Assembly: GCF_037975245.1 (NCBI RefSeq)
Contig: NC_092581.1
Span: forward strand, 12,501 to 76,500
DNA length: 64,000 bases
Direction of reading: 5' to 3'
Source of the DNA: Apostichopus japonicus
Lineage: Eukaryota; Echinodermata; Holothuroidea; Aspidochirotida; Stichopodidae
The notes under the pieces were generated by a model. That model was not told the origin of the DNA and ran no database searches. It saw only the letters and a program-made list of their open reading frames with translations. Positions 21,901-33,515 of this stretch are shown here, in pieces. The stretch's first letter is position 1, and each line of letters opens with the position of its first letter. A program made the translations under genes and the position numbers.

Positions 21901-24360
21901 TATCAACTGCTGTCGTGGCGCGGTTGGTTGCTCTGTACCTCGAGAGCGTGACGATTTTTGGATCGCGGGCTCGAGACCAGGTAGGGGCAGTTTGCTTTTG
22001 CCGCGATCTTATACGGTCTCGGGAACTTTAAGTATTAGAAACGAACATAGATTTATATCAACTGCTGTCGTGGCGCGGTTGGTTGCTCTGTACCTCGAGA
22101 GCGTGACGTATTTTGGATCGCGGGCTCGTGACCAGGTGGGGGCAGTTTGCTTTTGCCTCGATCTCATACGGTCTCTGGAACTTTAAGTATTAGAAACGAA
22201 CATAGATTTATATCAACTGCTGTCGTGGCGCGGTTGGTTGCTCTGTACCTCGAGAGCGTGACGATTTTTGGATCGCGGGCTCGAGACCAGGTGGGGGCAG
22301 TTTGCTTTTGCCGCGATCTTATACGGTCTCTGGAACTTTAAGTATTAGAAACGAACATAGATTTATATCAACTGATGTCGTGGCGCGGTTGGTTGCTCTG
22401 TACCTCGAGAGCGTGACGTATTTTGGATCGCGGGCTCGAGACCAGGTGGGGGCAGTTTGCTTTTGCCGCGATCTCATACGGTCTCTGGGAACTTTAAGTA
22501 TTAGAAACGAACATAGATTTATATCAACTGCTGTCGTGGCGCGGTTGGTTGCTCTGTACCTCGAGAGCGTGACGTATTTTGGATCGCGGGCTCGAGACCA
22601 GGTGGGGGCAGTTTACTTTTGCCGCGATCTTATACGGTCTCTGGGAACTTTAAGTATTAGAAACGAACATAGATTTATATCAACTGCTGTCGTGGCGCGG
22701 TTGGTTGCTCTGTACCTCGAGAGCGTGACGTATTTTGGATCGCGGGCTCGAGACCAGGTGGGGGCAGTTTGCTTTTGCCGCGATCTGGTACGGTCTCTGG
22801 GAACTTTAAGTATTAGAAACGAACATAGATTTATATCAACTGCTGTCGTGGCGCGGTTGGTTGCTCTGTACCTCGAGAGCGTGACGATTTTTGGATCGCG
22901 GGCTCGAGACCAGGTGGGGGCAGTTTGCTTTTGCCGCGATCTGGTACGGTCTCTGGGAACTTTAAGTATTAGAAACGAACATAGATTTATATCAACTGCT
23001 GTCGTGGCGCGGTTGGTTGCTCTGTACCTCGAGAGCGTGACGATTTTTGGATCGCGGGCTCGAGACCAGGTGGGGGCAGTTTGCTTTTGCCGCGATCTTA
23101 TACGGTCTCTGGGAACTTTAAGTATTAGAAACGAACATAGATTTATATCAACTGCTGTCGTGGCGCGGTTGGTTGCTCTGTACCTCGCGAGCGTGACGAT
23201 TTTTGGATCGCGGGCTCGAGACCACGTGGGGGCAGTTTGCTTTTGCCGCGATCTTATACGGTCTCGGGAACTTTAAGTATTAGAAACGAACATAGATTTA
23301 TATCAACTGATGTCGTGGCGCGGTTGGTTGCTCTGTACCTCGAGAGCGTGACGTATTTTGGATCGCGGGCTCGAGACCACGTGGGGGCAGTTTGCTTTTG
23401 CCGCGATCTTATACGGTCTCGGGAACTTTAAGTATTAGAAACGAACAAAGATTTATATCAACTGCTGTCGTGGCGCGGTTGGTTGCTCTGTACCTCGAGA
23501 GCGTGACGTATTTTGGATCGCGGGCTCGAGACCAGGTGGGGGCAGTTTGCTTTTGCCGCGATCTCATACGGTCTCTGGAACTTTAAGTATTAGAAACGAA
23601 CATAGATTTATATCAACTGCTGTCGTGGCGCGGTTGGTTGCTCTGTACCTCGAGAGCGTGACGTATTTTGGATCGCGGGCTCGAGACCAGGTGGGGCAGT
23701 TTGCTTTTGCCGCGATCTCGTACGGTCTCTGGAACTTTAAGTATTAGAAACGAACATAGATTTATATCAACTGCTGTCGTGGCGCGGTTGGTTGCTCTGT
23801 ACCTCGAGAGCGTGACGTATTTTGGATCGCGGGCTCGAGACCAGGTGGGGCAGTTTGCTTTTGCCGCGATCTTGTACGGTCTCTGGGAACTTTAAGTATT
23901 AGAAACGAACATAGATTTATATCAACTGCTGTCGTGGCGCGGTTTGTTGCTCTGTAACTCGAGAGCTTGACGTATTTTGGATCGCGGGCTCGAGACCAGG
24001 TGGGGGCAGTTTGCTTTTGCCGCGATCTGGTACGGTCTCTGGGAACTTTAAGTATTAGAAACGAACATAGATTTATATCAACTGCTGTCGTGGTGCGGTT
24101 GGTTGCTCTGTACCTCGAGAGCGTGACGTATTTTGGATCGCGGGCTCGTGACCAGGTGGGGGCAGTTTGCTTTTGCCGCGATCTCATACGGTCTCTGGGA
24201 ACTTTAAGTATTAGAAACGAACATAGATTTATATCAACTGCTGTCGTGGCGCGGTTGGTTGCTCTGTACCTCGAGAGCGTGACCTATTTTGGATCGCGGG
24301 CTCGAGACCAGGTGGGGGCAGTTTGCTTTTGTCGCGATCTCATACGGTCTCTGGAACTTT
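18983..24360 (+). repeat. Satellite block with repeated 8- and 12-monomer groups
   Basis: The marker GTTTACTTTTGCC occurs at about 19503, 21367 and 22612 (1864 and 1245 bp apart, 12 and 8 monomers). Each time it is followed by a unit with ATCTGGTACGG and then units with GACGATTTTTGG. ACTGATGTCG (A for C) is confined to this block (about 19267, 19422, 20202, 21130, 22375, 23310). CCACGTGG replaces CCAGGTGG at about 20115, 23223 and 23378. A GTTTGTTGC unit with TAACTCG follows each of two GTGGGGC runs (about 20990 and 23944). Confidence 0.82.
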
Positions 24361-26690
24361 AAGTATTATAAACTAACATAGATTGATATCAACTGCTGTC
24401 GTGGCGCGGTTGGTTGCTCTGTACCTCGAGAGCGTGACGTATTTTGGATCGCGGGCTCGAGACCAGGTGGGGGCAGTTTGCTTTTGTCGCGATCTTATAC
24501 GGTCTCTGGGAACTTTAAGTATTAGAAACGAACATAGATTTATATCAACTGCTGTCGTGGCGCGGTTGGTTGCTCTGTACCTCGAGAGCGTGACGTATTT
24601 TGGATCGCGGGCTCGAGACCAGGTGGGGGCAGTTTGCTTTTGCCGCAATCTCATAAGGTCTCTGGGAACTTTAAGTATTAGAAACGAACATAGATTTATA
24701 TCAACTGCTGTCGTGGCGCGGTTGGTTGCTCTGTACCTCGAGAGCGTGACGTATTTTGGATCGCGGGCTCGAGACCAGGTGGGGGCAGTTTGCTTTTGCC
24801 GCGATCTCATACGGTCTCTGGGAACTTTAAGTATTAGAAACGAACATAGATTTATATCAACTGCAGTCGTGGCGCGGTTGGTTGCTCTGTACCTCGAGAG
24901 CGTGACGTATTTTGGATCGCGGGCTCGAGACCAGGTGGGGGCAGTTTGCTTTTGCCGCGATCTCATACGGTCTCTGGGAACTTTAAGTATTAGAAACGAA
25001 CATAGATTTATATCAACTGCTGTCGTGCCGCGGTTGGTTGCTCTGTACCTCGAGAGCGTGACGTATTTTGGATCGCGGGCTCGAGACCAGGTGGGGGCAG
25101 TTTGCTTTTGCCGCGATCTTATACGGTCTCTGGGAACTTTAAGTATTAGAAACGAACATAGATTTATATCAACTGCTGTCGTGGCGCGGTTGGTTGCTCT
25201 GTACCTCGAGAGCGTGACGTATTTTGGATCGCGGGCTCGAGACCAGGTGGGGCAGTTTGCTTTTGCCGCGATCTTATACGGTCTCTGGGAACTTTAAGTA
25301 TTAGAAACGAACATAGATTTATATCAACTGCTGTCGTGGCGCGGTTGGTTGCTCTGTAACTCGAGAGCTTGACGTATTTTGGATCGCGGGCTCGAGACCA
25401 GGTGGGGGCAGTTTGCTTTTGCCGCGATCTTCTACGGTATCTGGGAACTTTAAGTATTAGAAACGAACATAGATTTATATCAACTGCTGTCGTGCCGCGG
25501 TTGGTTGCTCTGTACCTCGAGAGCGTGACGATTTTTGGATCGCGGGCTCGAGACCAGGTGGGGGCAGTTTGCTTTTGCCGCGATCTTATACGGTCTCTGG
25601 AAACTTTAAGTATTAGAAACGAACATAGATTTATATCAACTGCTGTCGTGGCGCGGTTGGTTGCTCTGTACCTCGAGAGCGTGACGTATTTTGGATCGCG
25701 GGCTCGTGACCAGGTGGGGGCAGTTTGCTTTTGCCGCGATCTTGTACGGTCTCTGAAACTTTAAGTATTAGAAACGAACATAGATTTATATCAACTGCTG
25801 TCGTGGCGCGGTTGGTTGCTCTGTACCTCGAGAGCGTGACGTATTTTGGATCGCGGGCTCGTGACCAGGTGGGGGCAGTTTGCTTTTGCCGCGATCTCGT
25901 ACGGTCTCTGAAACTTTAAGTATTAGAAACGAACATAGATTTATATCAACTGCTGTCGTGGCGCGGTTGGTTGCTCTGTACCTCGAGAGCGTGACGTATT
26001 TTGGATCGCGGGCTCGAGACCAGGTGGGGGCAGTTTGCTTTTGCCGCGATCTCGTACGGTCTCTGGAACTTTAAGTATTAGAAACGAACATAGATTTATA
26101 TCAACTGCTGTCGTGGCGCGGTTGGTTGCTCTGTACCTCGAGAGCGTGACGTATTTTGGATCGCGGGCTCGAGACCAGGTGGGGCAGTTTGCTTTTGCCG
26201 CGATCTGGTACGGTCTCTGGAACTTTAAGTATTAGAAACGAACATAGATTTATATCAACTGCTGTCGTGGCGCGGTTGGTTGCTCTGTACCTCGAGAGCG
26301 TGACGTATTTTGGATCGCGGGCTCGTGACCAGGTGGGGCAGTTTGCTTTTGCCGCGATCTGGTACGGTCTCTGGAACTTTAAGTATTAGAAACGAACATA
26401 GATTTATATCAACTGCTGTCGTGGCGCGGTTGGTTGCTCTGTACCTCGAGAGCGTGACGTATTTTGGATCGCGGGCTCGTGACCAGGTGGGGGCAGTTTG
26501 CTTTTGCCGCGATCTCATACGGTCTCTGGGAACTTTAAGTATTAGAAACGAACATAGATTGATATCAACTGCTGTCGTGGCGCGGTTGGTTGCTCTGTAC
26601 CTCGAGAGCGTGACGTATTTTGGATCGCGGGCTCGAGACCAGGTGGGGGCAGTTTGCTTTTGTCGCGATCTCATACGGTCTCTGGAACTT
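24361..26690 (+). repeat. Duplicated block, copy 1 (TATTATAAACTAAC marker)
   Basis: Starts with the marker TATTATAAACTAAC and GATTGATATC, then a TGTCGCGATC unit, one unit with CCGCAATCTCATAAGG, and a series ending with GACCAGGTGG units. The same order restarts at about 26694 (offset 2331). ATCTTCTACGGTATC (25428) recurs at 28224 (offset 2796), showing three additional monomers in the second copy. Confidence 0.82.
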
Positions 26691-28560
26691 TAAGTATTAT
26701 AAACTAACATAGATTGATATCAACTGCTGTCGTGGCGCGGTTGGTTGCTCTGTACCTCGAGAGCGTGACGTATTTTGGATCGCGGGCTCGAGACCAGGTG
26801 GGGGCAGTTTGCTTTTGTCGCGATCTTATACGGTCTCTGGGAACTTTAAGTATTAGAAACGAACATAGATTTATATCAACTGCTGTCGTGGCGCGGTTGG
26901 TTGCTCTGTACCTCGAGAGCGTGACGTATTTTGGATCGCGGGCTCGAGACCAGGTGGGGGCAGTTTGCTTTTGCCGCAATCTCATAAGGTCTCTGGGAAC
27001 TTTAAGTATTAGAAACGAACATAGATTTATATCAACTGCAGTCGTGGCGCGGTTGGTTGCTCTGTACCTCGAGAGCGTGACGTATTTTGGATCGCGGGCT
27101 CGAGACCAGGTGGGGGCAGTTTGCTTTTGCCGCAATCTCATAAGGTCTCTGGGAACTTTAAGTATTAGAAACGAACATAGATTTATATCAACTGCAGTCG
27201 TGGCGCGGTTGGTTGCTCTGTACCTCGAGAGCGTGACGTATTTTGGATCGCGGGCTCGAGACCAGGTGGGGGCAGTTTGCTTTTGCCGCAATCTCATAAG
27301 GTCTCTGGGAACTTTAAGTATTAGAAACGAACATAGATTTATATCAACTGCAGTCGTGGCGCGGTTGGTTGCTCTGTACCTCGAGAGCGTGACGTATTTT
27401 GGATCGCGGGCTCGAGACCAGGTGGGGGCAGTTTGCTTTTGCCGCGATCTCATACGGTCTCTGGGAACTTTAAGTATTAGAAACGAACATAGATTTATAT
27501 CAACTGCAGTCGTGGCGCGGTTGGTTGCTCTGTACCTCGAGAGCGTGACGTATTTTGGATCGCGGGCTCGAGACCAGGTGGGGGCAGTTTGCTTTTGCCG
27601 CGATCTCATACGGTCTCTGGGAACTTTAAGTATTAGAAACGAACATAGATTTATATCAACTGCTGTCGTGCCGCGGTTGGTTGCTCTGTACCTCGAGAGC
27701 GTGACGTATTTTGGATCGCGGGCTCGAGACCAGGTGGGGGCAGTTTGCTTTTGCCGCGATCTTATACGGTCTCTGGGAACTTTAAGTATTAGAAACGAAC
27801 ATAGATTTATATCAACTGCTGTCGTGGCGCGGTTGGTTGCTCTGTACCTCGAGAGCGTGACGTATTTTGGATCGCGGGCTCGAGACCAGGTGGGGCAGTT
27901 TGCTTTTGCCGCGACCTTGTACGGTCTCTGGAACTTTAAGTATTAGAAACGAACATAGATTTATATCAACTGCTGTCGTGGCGCGGTTGGTTGCTCTGTA
28001 CCTCGAGAGCGTGACGTATTTTGGATCGCGGGCTCGAGACCAGGTGGGGCAGTTTGCTTTTGCCGCGACCTTGTACGGTCTCTGGAACTTTAAGTATTAG
28101 AAACGAACATAGATTTATATCAACTGCTGTCGTGGCGCGGTTGGTTGCTCTGTAACTCGAGAGCTTGACGTATTTTGGATCGCGGGCTCGAGACCAGGTG
28201 GGGGCAGTTTGCTTTTGCCGCGATCTTCTACGGTATCTGGGAACTTTAAGTATTAGAAACGAACATAGATTTATATCAACTGCTGTCGTGCCGCGGTTGG
28301 TTGCTCTGTACCTCGAGAGCGTGACGATTTTTGGATCGCGGGCTCGAGACCAGGTGGGGGCAGTTTGCTTTTGCCGCGATCTCATACGGTCTCTGGAAAC
28401 TTTAAGTATTAGAAACGAACATAGATTTATATCAACTGCTGTCGTGGCGCGGTTGGTTGCTCTGTACCTCGAGAGCGTGACGTATTTTGGATCGCGGGCT
28501 CGTGACCAGGTGAGGGCAGTTTGCTTTTGCCGCGATCTTGTACGGTCTCTGAAACTTTAA
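26691..28560 (+). repeat. Duplicated block, copy 2, with internal expansion
   Basis: Partner of 24.36-25.76 kb. The single CCGCAATCTCATAAGG unit of copy 1 is present three times in a row here (about 26977, 27133 and 27289), each followed by ACTGCAGTCG. This is a clear local tandem expansion by whole monomers. A CGACCTTGTACGG variant pair (about 27913 and 28066) is private to this copy. Confidence 0.82.
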
Positions 28561-31500
28561 GTATTAGAAACGAACATAGATTTATATCAACTGCTGTCGT
28601 GGCGCGGTTGGTTGCTCTGTACCTCGAGAGCGTGACGTATTTTGGATCGCGGGCTCGAGACCAGTTGGGGGCAGTTTGCTTTTGCCGCGATCTTATACGG
28701 TCTCTGAGAACTTTAAGTATTAGAAACGAACATAGATTTATATCAACTGCTGTCGTGGCGCGGTTGGTTGCTCTGTACCTCGAGAGCGTGACGTATTTTG
28801 GATCGCGGGCTCGAGACCAGGTGGGGGCAGTTTGCTTTTGCCGCGATCTGGTACGGTCTCTGGAACTTTAAGTATTAGAAACGAACATAGATTTATATCA
28901 ACTGCTGTCGTGGCGCGGTTGGTTGCTCTGTACCTCGAGAGCGTGACGTATTTTGGATCGCGGGCTCGAGACCAGGTGGGGGCAGTTTGCTTTTGCCGCG
29001 ATCTCATACGGTCTCTGGGAACTTTAAGTATTAGAAACGAACATAGATTTATATCAACTGCAGTCGTGGCGCGGTTAGTTGCTCTGTACCTCGAGAGCGT
29101 GACGTATTTTGGATCGCGGGCTCGAGACCAGGTGGGGGCAGTTTGCTTTTGCCGCGATCTTATACGGTCTCTGGGAACTTTAAGTATTAGAAACGAACAT
29201 AGATTTATATCAACTGCTGTCGTGGCGCGGTTGGTTGCTCTGTACCTCGAGAGCGTGACGTATTTTGGATCGCGGGCTCGAGACCAGGTGGGGGCAGTTT
29301 GCTTTTGCCGCGATCTCATACGGTCTCTGAGAACTTTAAGTATTAGAAACGAACATAGATTTATATCAACTGCTGTCGTGGCGCGGTTGGTTGTGCTCTG
29401 TACCTCGAGAGCGTGACGTATTTTGGATCGCGGGCTCGAGACCAGGTGGGGGCAGTTTGCTTTTGCCGCGATCTCATACGGTCTCTGGGAACTTTAAGTA
29501 TTAGAAACGAACATAGATTTATATCAACTGCTGTCGTGGCGCGGTTGGTTGTGCTCTGTACCTCGAGAGCGTGACGTATTTTGGATCGCGGGCTCGAGAC
29601 CAGGTGGGGGCAGTTTGCTTTTGCCGCGATCTTATACGGTCTCTGGGAACTTTAAGTATTAGAAACGAACATAGATTTATATCAACTGCTGTCGTGGCGC
29701 GGTTGGTTGCTCTGTACCTCGAGAGCGTAACGATTTTTGGATCGCGGGCTCGAGACCAGGTGGGGGCAGTTTGCTTTTGCCGCGATCTGGTACGGTCTCA
29801 GGGAACTTTAAGTATTAGAAACGAACATAGATTTATATCAACTGCTGTCGTGGCGCGGTTGGTTGCTCTGTACCTCGAGAGCGTAACGATTTTTGGATCG
29901 CGGGCTCGAGACCAGGTGGGGGCAGTTTGCTTTTGCCGCGATCTGGTACGGTCTCAGGGAACTTTAAGTATTAGAAACGAACATAGATTTATATCAACTG
30001 CTGTCGTGGCGCGGTTGGTTGCTCTGTACCTCGAGAGCGTGACGTATTTTGGATCGCGGGCTCGAGACCAGGTGGGGGCAGTTTGCTTTTGCCGCGATCT
30101 GGTACGGTCTCAGGGAACTTTAAGTATTAGAAACGAACATAGATTTATATCAACTGCTGTCGTGGCGCGGTTGGTTGCTCTGTACCTCGAGAGCGTGACG
30201 TATTTTGGATCGCGGGCTCGAGACCAGGTGGGGGCAGTTTGCTTTTGCCGCGATCTGGTACGGTCTCTGGGAACTTTAAGTATTAGAAACGAACATAGAT
30301 TTATATCAACTGCTGTCGTGGCGCGGTTGGTTGTGCTCTGTACCTCGAGAGCGTGACGTATTTTGGATCGCGGGCTCGAGACCAGGTGGGGGCAGTTTGC
30401 TTTTGCCGCGATCTTATACGGTCTCTGGGAACTTTAAGTATTAGAAACGAACATAGATTTATATCAACTGCTGTCGTGGCGCGGTTGGTTGCTCTGTACC
30501 TCGAGAGCGTGACGATTTTTAGATCGCGGGCTCGAGACCAGGTGGGGGCAGTTTGCTTTTGCCGCGATCTTATACGGTCTCTGGGAACTTTAAGTATTAG
30601 AAACGAACATAGATTTATATCAACTGCTGTCGTGGCGCGGTTGGTTGCTCTGTACCTCGAGAGCGTGACGTATTTTGGATCGCGGGCTCGAGACCAGGTG
30701 GGGGCAGTTTGCCTTTGCCGCGATCTGGTACGGTCTCTGGAACTTTAAGTATTAGAAACGAACATAGATTTATATCAACTGCTGTCGTGGCGCGGTTGGT
30801 TGTTCTGTACCTCGAGAGCGTGACGTATTTTGGATCGCGGGCTCGAGACCAGGTGGGGGCAGTTTGCTTTTGCCGCGATCTTATACGGTCTCTGGAACTT
30901 TAAGTATTAGAAACGAACATAGATTTATATCAACTGCTGTCGTGGCGCGGTTGGTTGCTCTGTACCTCGAGAGCGTGACGTATTTTGGATTGCGGGCTCG
31001 AGACCAGGTGGGGGCAGTTTGCTTTTGCCGCGATCTCATACGGTCTCTGAGAACTTTAAGTATTAGAAACGAACATAGATTTATATCAACTGCTGTCGTG
31101 GCGCGGTTGGTTGCTCTGTACCTCGAGAGCGTGACGTATTTTGGATCGCGGGCTCGAGACCAGGTGGGGGCAGTTTGCTTTTGCCGCGATCTCATACGGT
31201 CTCTGAGAACTTTAAGTATTAGAAACGAACATAGATTTATATCAACTGCTGTCGTGGCGCGATTGGTTGTGCTCTGTACCTCGAGAGCGTGACGTATTTT
31301 GGATCGCGGGCTCGAGACCAGGTGGGGGCAGTTTGCTTTTGCCGCGATCTCATACGGTCTCTGGAACTTTAAGTATTAGAAACGAACATAGATTTATATC
31401 AACTGCTGTCGTGGCGCGGTTGGTTGCTCTGTACCTCGAGAGCGTGACGTATTTTGGATCGCGGGCTCGAGACCAGGTGGGGGCAGTTTGCTTTTGCCGC

Positions 31501-33515
31501 GATCTCATACGGTCTCTGGGAACTTTAAGTATTAGAAACGAACATAGATTTATATCAACTGCAGTCGTGGCGCGGTTGGTTGCTCTGTACCTCGAGAGCG
31601 TGACGTATTTTGGATCGCGGGCTCGAGACCAGGTGGGGGCAGTTTGCTTTTGCCGCGATCTTATACGGTCTCTGGGAACTTTAAGTATTAGAAACGAACA
31701 TAGATTTATATCAACTGCTGTCGTGGCGCGGTTGGTTGCTCTGTACCTCGAGAGCGTGACGTATTTTGGATCGCGGGCTCGAGACCAGGTGGGGGCAGTT
31801 TGCTTTTGCCGCGATCTCATACGGTCTCTGAGAACTTTAAGTATTAGAAACGAACATAGATTTATATCAACTGCTGTCGTGGCGCGGTTGGTTGTGCTCT
31901 GTACCTCGAGAGCGTGACGTATTTTGGATCGCGGGCTCGAGACCAGGTGGGGGCAGTTTGCTTTTGCCGCGATCTTATACGGTCTCTGGGAACTTTAAGT
32001 ATTAGAAACGAACATAGATTTATATCAACTGCTGTCGTGGCGCGGTTGGTTGTGCTCTGTACCTCGAGAGCGTAACGATTTTTGGATCGCGGGCTCGAGA
32101 CCAGGTGGGGGCAGTTTGCTTTTGCCGCGATCTGGTACGGTCTCAGGAAACTTTAAGTATTAGAAACGAACATAGATTTATATCAACTGCTGTCGTGGCG
32201 CGGTTGGTTGCTCTGTACCTCGAGAGCGTGACGTATTTTGGATCGCGGGCTCGAGACCAGGTGGGGGCAGTTTGCTTTTGCCGCGATCTGGTACGGTCTC
32301 AGGGAACTTTAAGTATTAGAAACGAACATAGATTTATATCAACTGCTGTCGTGGCGCGGTTGGTTGCTCTGTACCTCGAGAGCGTGACGTATTTTGGATC
32401 GCGGGCTCGAGACCAGGTGGGGGCAGTTTGCTTTTGCCGCGATCTGGTACGGTCTCAGGGAACTTTAAGTATTAGAAACGAACATAGATTTATATCAACT
32501 GCTGTCGTGGCGCGGTTGGTTGCTCTGTACCTCGAGAGCGTGACGTATTTTGGATCGCGGGCTCGAGACCAGGTGGGGGCAGTTTGCTTTTGCCGCGATC
32601 TGGTACGGTCTCTGGGAACTTTAAGTATTAGAAACGAACATAGATTTATATCAACTGCTGTCGTGGCGCGGTTGGTTGCTCTGTACCTCGAGAGCGTGAC
32701 GTATTTTGGATCGCGGGCTCGAGACCAGGTGGGGGCAGTTTGCTTTTGCCGCGATCTGGTACGGTCTCAGGGAACTTTAAGTATTAGAAACGAACATAGA
32801 TTTATATCAACTGCTGTCGTGGCGCGGTTGGTTGCTCTGTACCTCGAGAGCGTGACGTATTTTGGATCGCGGGCTCGAGACCAGGTGGGGGCAGTTTGCT
32901 TTTGCCGCGATCTGGTACGGTCTCTGTTAACTTTAAGTATTAGAAACGAACATAGATTTATATCAACTGCTGTCGTGGCGCGGTTGGTTGCTCTGTAACT
33001 CGAGAGCGTGACGTATTTTGGATCGCGGGCTCGAGACCAGGTGGGGGCAGTTTGCTTTTGCCGCGATCTCGTACGGTCTCTGGAACTTTAAGTATTAGAA
33101 ACGAACATAGATTTATATCAACTGCTGTCGTGGCGCGGTTGGTTGCTCTGTACCTCGAGAGCGTGACGATTTTTGGATCGCGGGCTCGAGACCAGGTGGG
33201 GGCAGTTTGCTTTTGCCGCGATCTCATACGGTCTCTGAGAACTTTAAGTATTAGAAACGAACATAGATTTATATCAACTGCTGTCGTGGCGCGGTTGGTT
33301 GTGCTCTGTACCTCGAGAGCGTGACGTATTTTGGATCGCGGGCTCGAGACCAGGTGGGGGCAGTTTGCGTTTGCCGCGATCTCATACGGTCTCGGGAACT
33401 TTAAGTATTAGAAACGAACATAGATTTATATCAACTGCTGTCGTGGCGCGGTTGGTTGCTCTGTACCTCGAGAGCATGACGTATTTTGGATCGCGGGCTC
33501 GAGACCAGGTGGGGG
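28561..33515 (+). repeat. Satellite block with a 2501-bp (16-monomer) repeat
   Basis: The series at about 28.83-29.42 kb recurs at about 31.33-31.92 kb (offset 2501), including the ACTGCAGTCG unit and the closing TG-insertion units. GAGCGTAACG replaces GAGCGTGACG at about 29725, 29881 and 32069. GTCTCAGGGAAC, rare before this point, is frequent from here to about 40 kb. I see no gene or foreign sequence. Confidence 0.75.
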
